Source of the DNA: Clostridiaceae bacterium
GTDB taxonomy: Bacteria; Bacillota; Clostridia; Saccharofermentanales; UBA5734
Reading direction: 5' to 3'
DNA length: 7,767 bases
Assembly (NCBI GenBank): GCA_012729935.1
Contig: JAAYBY010000197.1
Span: 1 to 7,767, forward strand
The notes under the pieces: model-generated
Told to the model about the DNA's origin: nothing
The model's input: the letters and a program-made list of their open reading frames with translations, nothing else
Databases searched by the model: none
In this document: positions 7,074 to 7,767 of the stretch, in pieces
Layout of the letters: each line of letters opens with the position of its first letter
Position numbering within the stretch: position 1 is the first letter of the stretch
Position numbers and translations under genes: made by a program

Positions 7074-7499
7074 TTACTTGATCTTGGCCGCTTTCGGTTT
7101 TTTAGCACCGTATTTCGACCGACCTTGCATCCTGTTGGCGACACCAGCTGTGTCGAGCGTACCGCGTACAATGTGATAACGAACGCCCGGTAGATCTTTG
7201 ACTCTGCCGCCTTTGATCAGAACGACCGAGTGCTCCTGCAGATTGTGACCGATTCCAGGAATATAAGCTGAAACTTCTTCCTGGTTCGTCAGACGCACTC
7301 TGGCAACTTTCCGCAGAGCCGAATTCGGCTTCTTCGGTGTTGTCGTTTTGACAACGGTGCACACGCCGCGCTTCTGTGGTGATGATATCGCAACATAGCG
7401 CTTTTTGAGCGTGTTCAAAGTTGACTGCAGTGCGGGCGATGCTGACTTGTAGCTTCGCGACGTCCGTCCTGATTTAACCAATTGGTTGAACGTAGGCAT
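7074..7499 (-). CDS. rpsL: 30S ribosomal protein S12
   Basis: S12 lies at the decoding centre of the 30S subunit and helps monitor codon-anticodon pairing. The 141-residue product has the core SPQKRGVCT (40-48), TTTPKKPNSALRK (52-64) and GGRVKDLPGVRYH (97-109). K56 and K101 correspond to E. coli K42 and K87, both the streptomycin-sensitive wild-type residues. D102 is the usual methylthiolation site. The loop between residues 22 and 39 is the longer type found in Bacillota S12 but its sequence is divergent, and TNQEEV (71-76) has Q where G is usual. The C-terminus is a lysine-rich tail. A TTG at 7502 is also in frame, but MPTFNQL is the family start and AGGAGG stands seven bases before the ATG. 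It is the first gene of the operon, behind the promoter at 7597-7625. Confidence 0.98.
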   Translation of the reverse strand: MPTFNQLVKSGRTSRSYKSASPALQSTLNTLKKRYVAISSPQKRGVCTVVKTTTPKKPNSALRKVARVRLTNQEEVSAYIPGIGHNLQEHSVVLIKGGRVKDLPGVRYHIVRGTLDTAGVANRMQGRSKYGAKKPKAAKIK

Positions 7500-7506
7500 C
7501 AATACA

Positions 7507-7512
7507 CCTCCT
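7507..7512 (-). promoter_or_regulatory. Ribosome binding site that decides the rpsL start
   Basis: AGGAGG, extended by TG to AGGAGGTG, lies seven bases before the ATG at 7499. That is a better spacing than for the TTG at 7502, and the ATG also matches the conserved S12 N-terminus. Confidence 0.9.
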
Positions 7513-7531
7513 TTCGCTTAATCACCCGTCT

Positions 7532-7565
7532 AATGCGGCAGTCCGTATTTCCCGGATGCTACATT
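7532..7565 (-). other. Imperfect hairpin in the rpsL leader
   Basis: On the minus strand AATGT-A-GCA-TCCG (7553-7565) can pair with CGGA-C-TGC-C-GCATT (7532-7545) around a seven-base GGAAATA loop, with one U.G pair, one A.C mismatch and one bulged C. The 5' arm begins directly after the U-tract of the terminator-like hairpin, so the two stems stack one after the other. The 3' arm ends 19 bases before the rpsL AGGAGG. Confidence 0.4.
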
Positions 7566-7584
7566 AAAAAGACCCCTCTGGGGT
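7566..7584 (-). terminator. Short terminator-like hairpin in the rpsL leader
   Basis: ACCCC and GGGGT form a five-pair, G/C-rich stem (7580-7584 with 7572-7576) around an AGA loop, followed by CTTTTT (7566-7571). It has the form of a weak intrinsic terminator or attenuator. It lies only about six bases after the predicted start of the rpsL transcript, so it could instead act as a 5' stabilising stem. It could also stop transcripts arriving from upstream of the window. Confidence 0.5.
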
Positions 7585-7596
7585 TTCGGGCACTTT

Positions 7597-7625
7597 AGTA
7601 TATCATCGTTTTGGAAGATTGTAAA
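7597..7625 (-). promoter_or_regulatory. Promoter of the str operon
   Basis: TTTACA (7620-7625, five of six to the -35 consensus), exactly 17 bases, then TATACT (7597-7602, five of six to the -10). Immediately upstream of the -35 the minus strand is pure A/T (AATTAATTA, 7626-7634), as in UP elements of strongly expressed promoters. Transcription should begin near 7590-7591, giving a leader of about 90 bases before rpsL. It is the best promoter in the 265 bases ahead of the gene. Confidence 0.75.
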
Positions 7626-7634
7626 TAATTAATT

Positions 7635-7650
7635 GATCAGATAGATCAGA
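7635..7650. repeat. Tandem GATCAGA repeat upstream of the str promoter
   Basis: GATCAGA occurs twice, nine bases apart (7635-7641 and 7644-7650). It lies just beyond the A/T tract of the promoter, roughly 45-60 bases before the predicted transcription start, where an activator or repressor could bind. Two copies of seven bases could also be chance. Confidence 0.3.
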
Positions 7651-7767
7651 ATCGTTCGATAGTGAAACGTCAAAGTAAAGTCTACACCCCTACATGCCCA
7701 TCATAGACGTTAGTATGACAAAAAACAAAGTGGCAATTAGTCTGTCAAATATTATACTGAAGTGCAA
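7651..7767. other. Upstream interval with no recognisable gene
   Basis: This A/T-rich stretch to the right edge shows no recognisable gene. On the minus strand only one frame stays open to the edge. It ends in TAG at 7690-7692 after a short hydrophobic run (RLIATLFFVILTSMMGM), which may be the tail of a membrane protein or chance. A perfect TATAAT (7751-7756, minus) is present, but its -35 would fall outside the window. No rpoC tail or L7Ae-like gene, common upstream of rpsL in Bacillota, is visible. Confidence 0.4.

Noticed and set aside
7500..7502. TTG start for S12
   Set aside because: The ATG at 7499 matches the conserved N-terminus and has better ribosome binding site spacing.
7715..7767. 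Start of a divergent plus-strand gene (MTKNKVAIS...)
   Set aside because: Only 17 codons are visible, no Shine-Dalgarno sequence precedes the ATG, and nothing in the residues is recognisable.

Overview
This window carries a housekeeping gene block. All six recognisable genes lie on the minus strand, so transcription runs from the right edge to the left. In transcription order they are rpsL (S12), rpsG (S7), fusA (EF-G), tuf (EF-Tu), lon (ATP-dependent protease) and the first 100 codons of proB (glutamate 5-kinase), which runs off the left edge. All five complete proteins are intact and close to the usual family length. The organism looks like a Gram-positive Bacillota, most likely class Clostridia. 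The evidence is the S12 N-terminal loop typical of that phylum, strong AGGAGG-type ribosome binding sites, GTG and ATG starts, and an EF-G G5 motif (GTSYKNK) of a form I associate with Clostridia. Genus cannot be settled by eye.

Layout. Positions 7503-7767 are a non-coding leader holding a good sigma-A type promoter (TTTACA-17-TATACT), an A/T-rich tract just upstream of it, a terminator-like hairpin starting only a few bases after the predicted transcription start, and a second imperfect hairpin before rpsL. The str operon follows: rpsL, a 146-base structured gap, rpsG, a 21-base gap, fusA, a 144-base gap with its own candidate promoter, and tuf. A textbook intrinsic terminator 24 bases after tuf closes it. 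An extended -10 promoter then starts lon. A 108-base gap with a strong hairpin but no U-tract separates lon from proB.

How the genes fit together. S12 and S7 are 30S decoding-centre and head proteins, and EF-G and EF-Tu are the elongation GTPases, so the operon couples ribosome and elongation-factor supply. Lon degrades misfolded and regulatory proteins. ProB starts proline synthesis. The last two are metabolically unrelated to the str operon, and their position directly after tuf, where the S10 operon often lies in Bacillota, suggests a rearranged order.

I found no mobile element, CRISPR array, tRNA or rRNA, and no convincing novel protein system. What deserves a second look is non-coding: the three structured or promoter-bearing intervals of the str operon and the lon-proB dyad.
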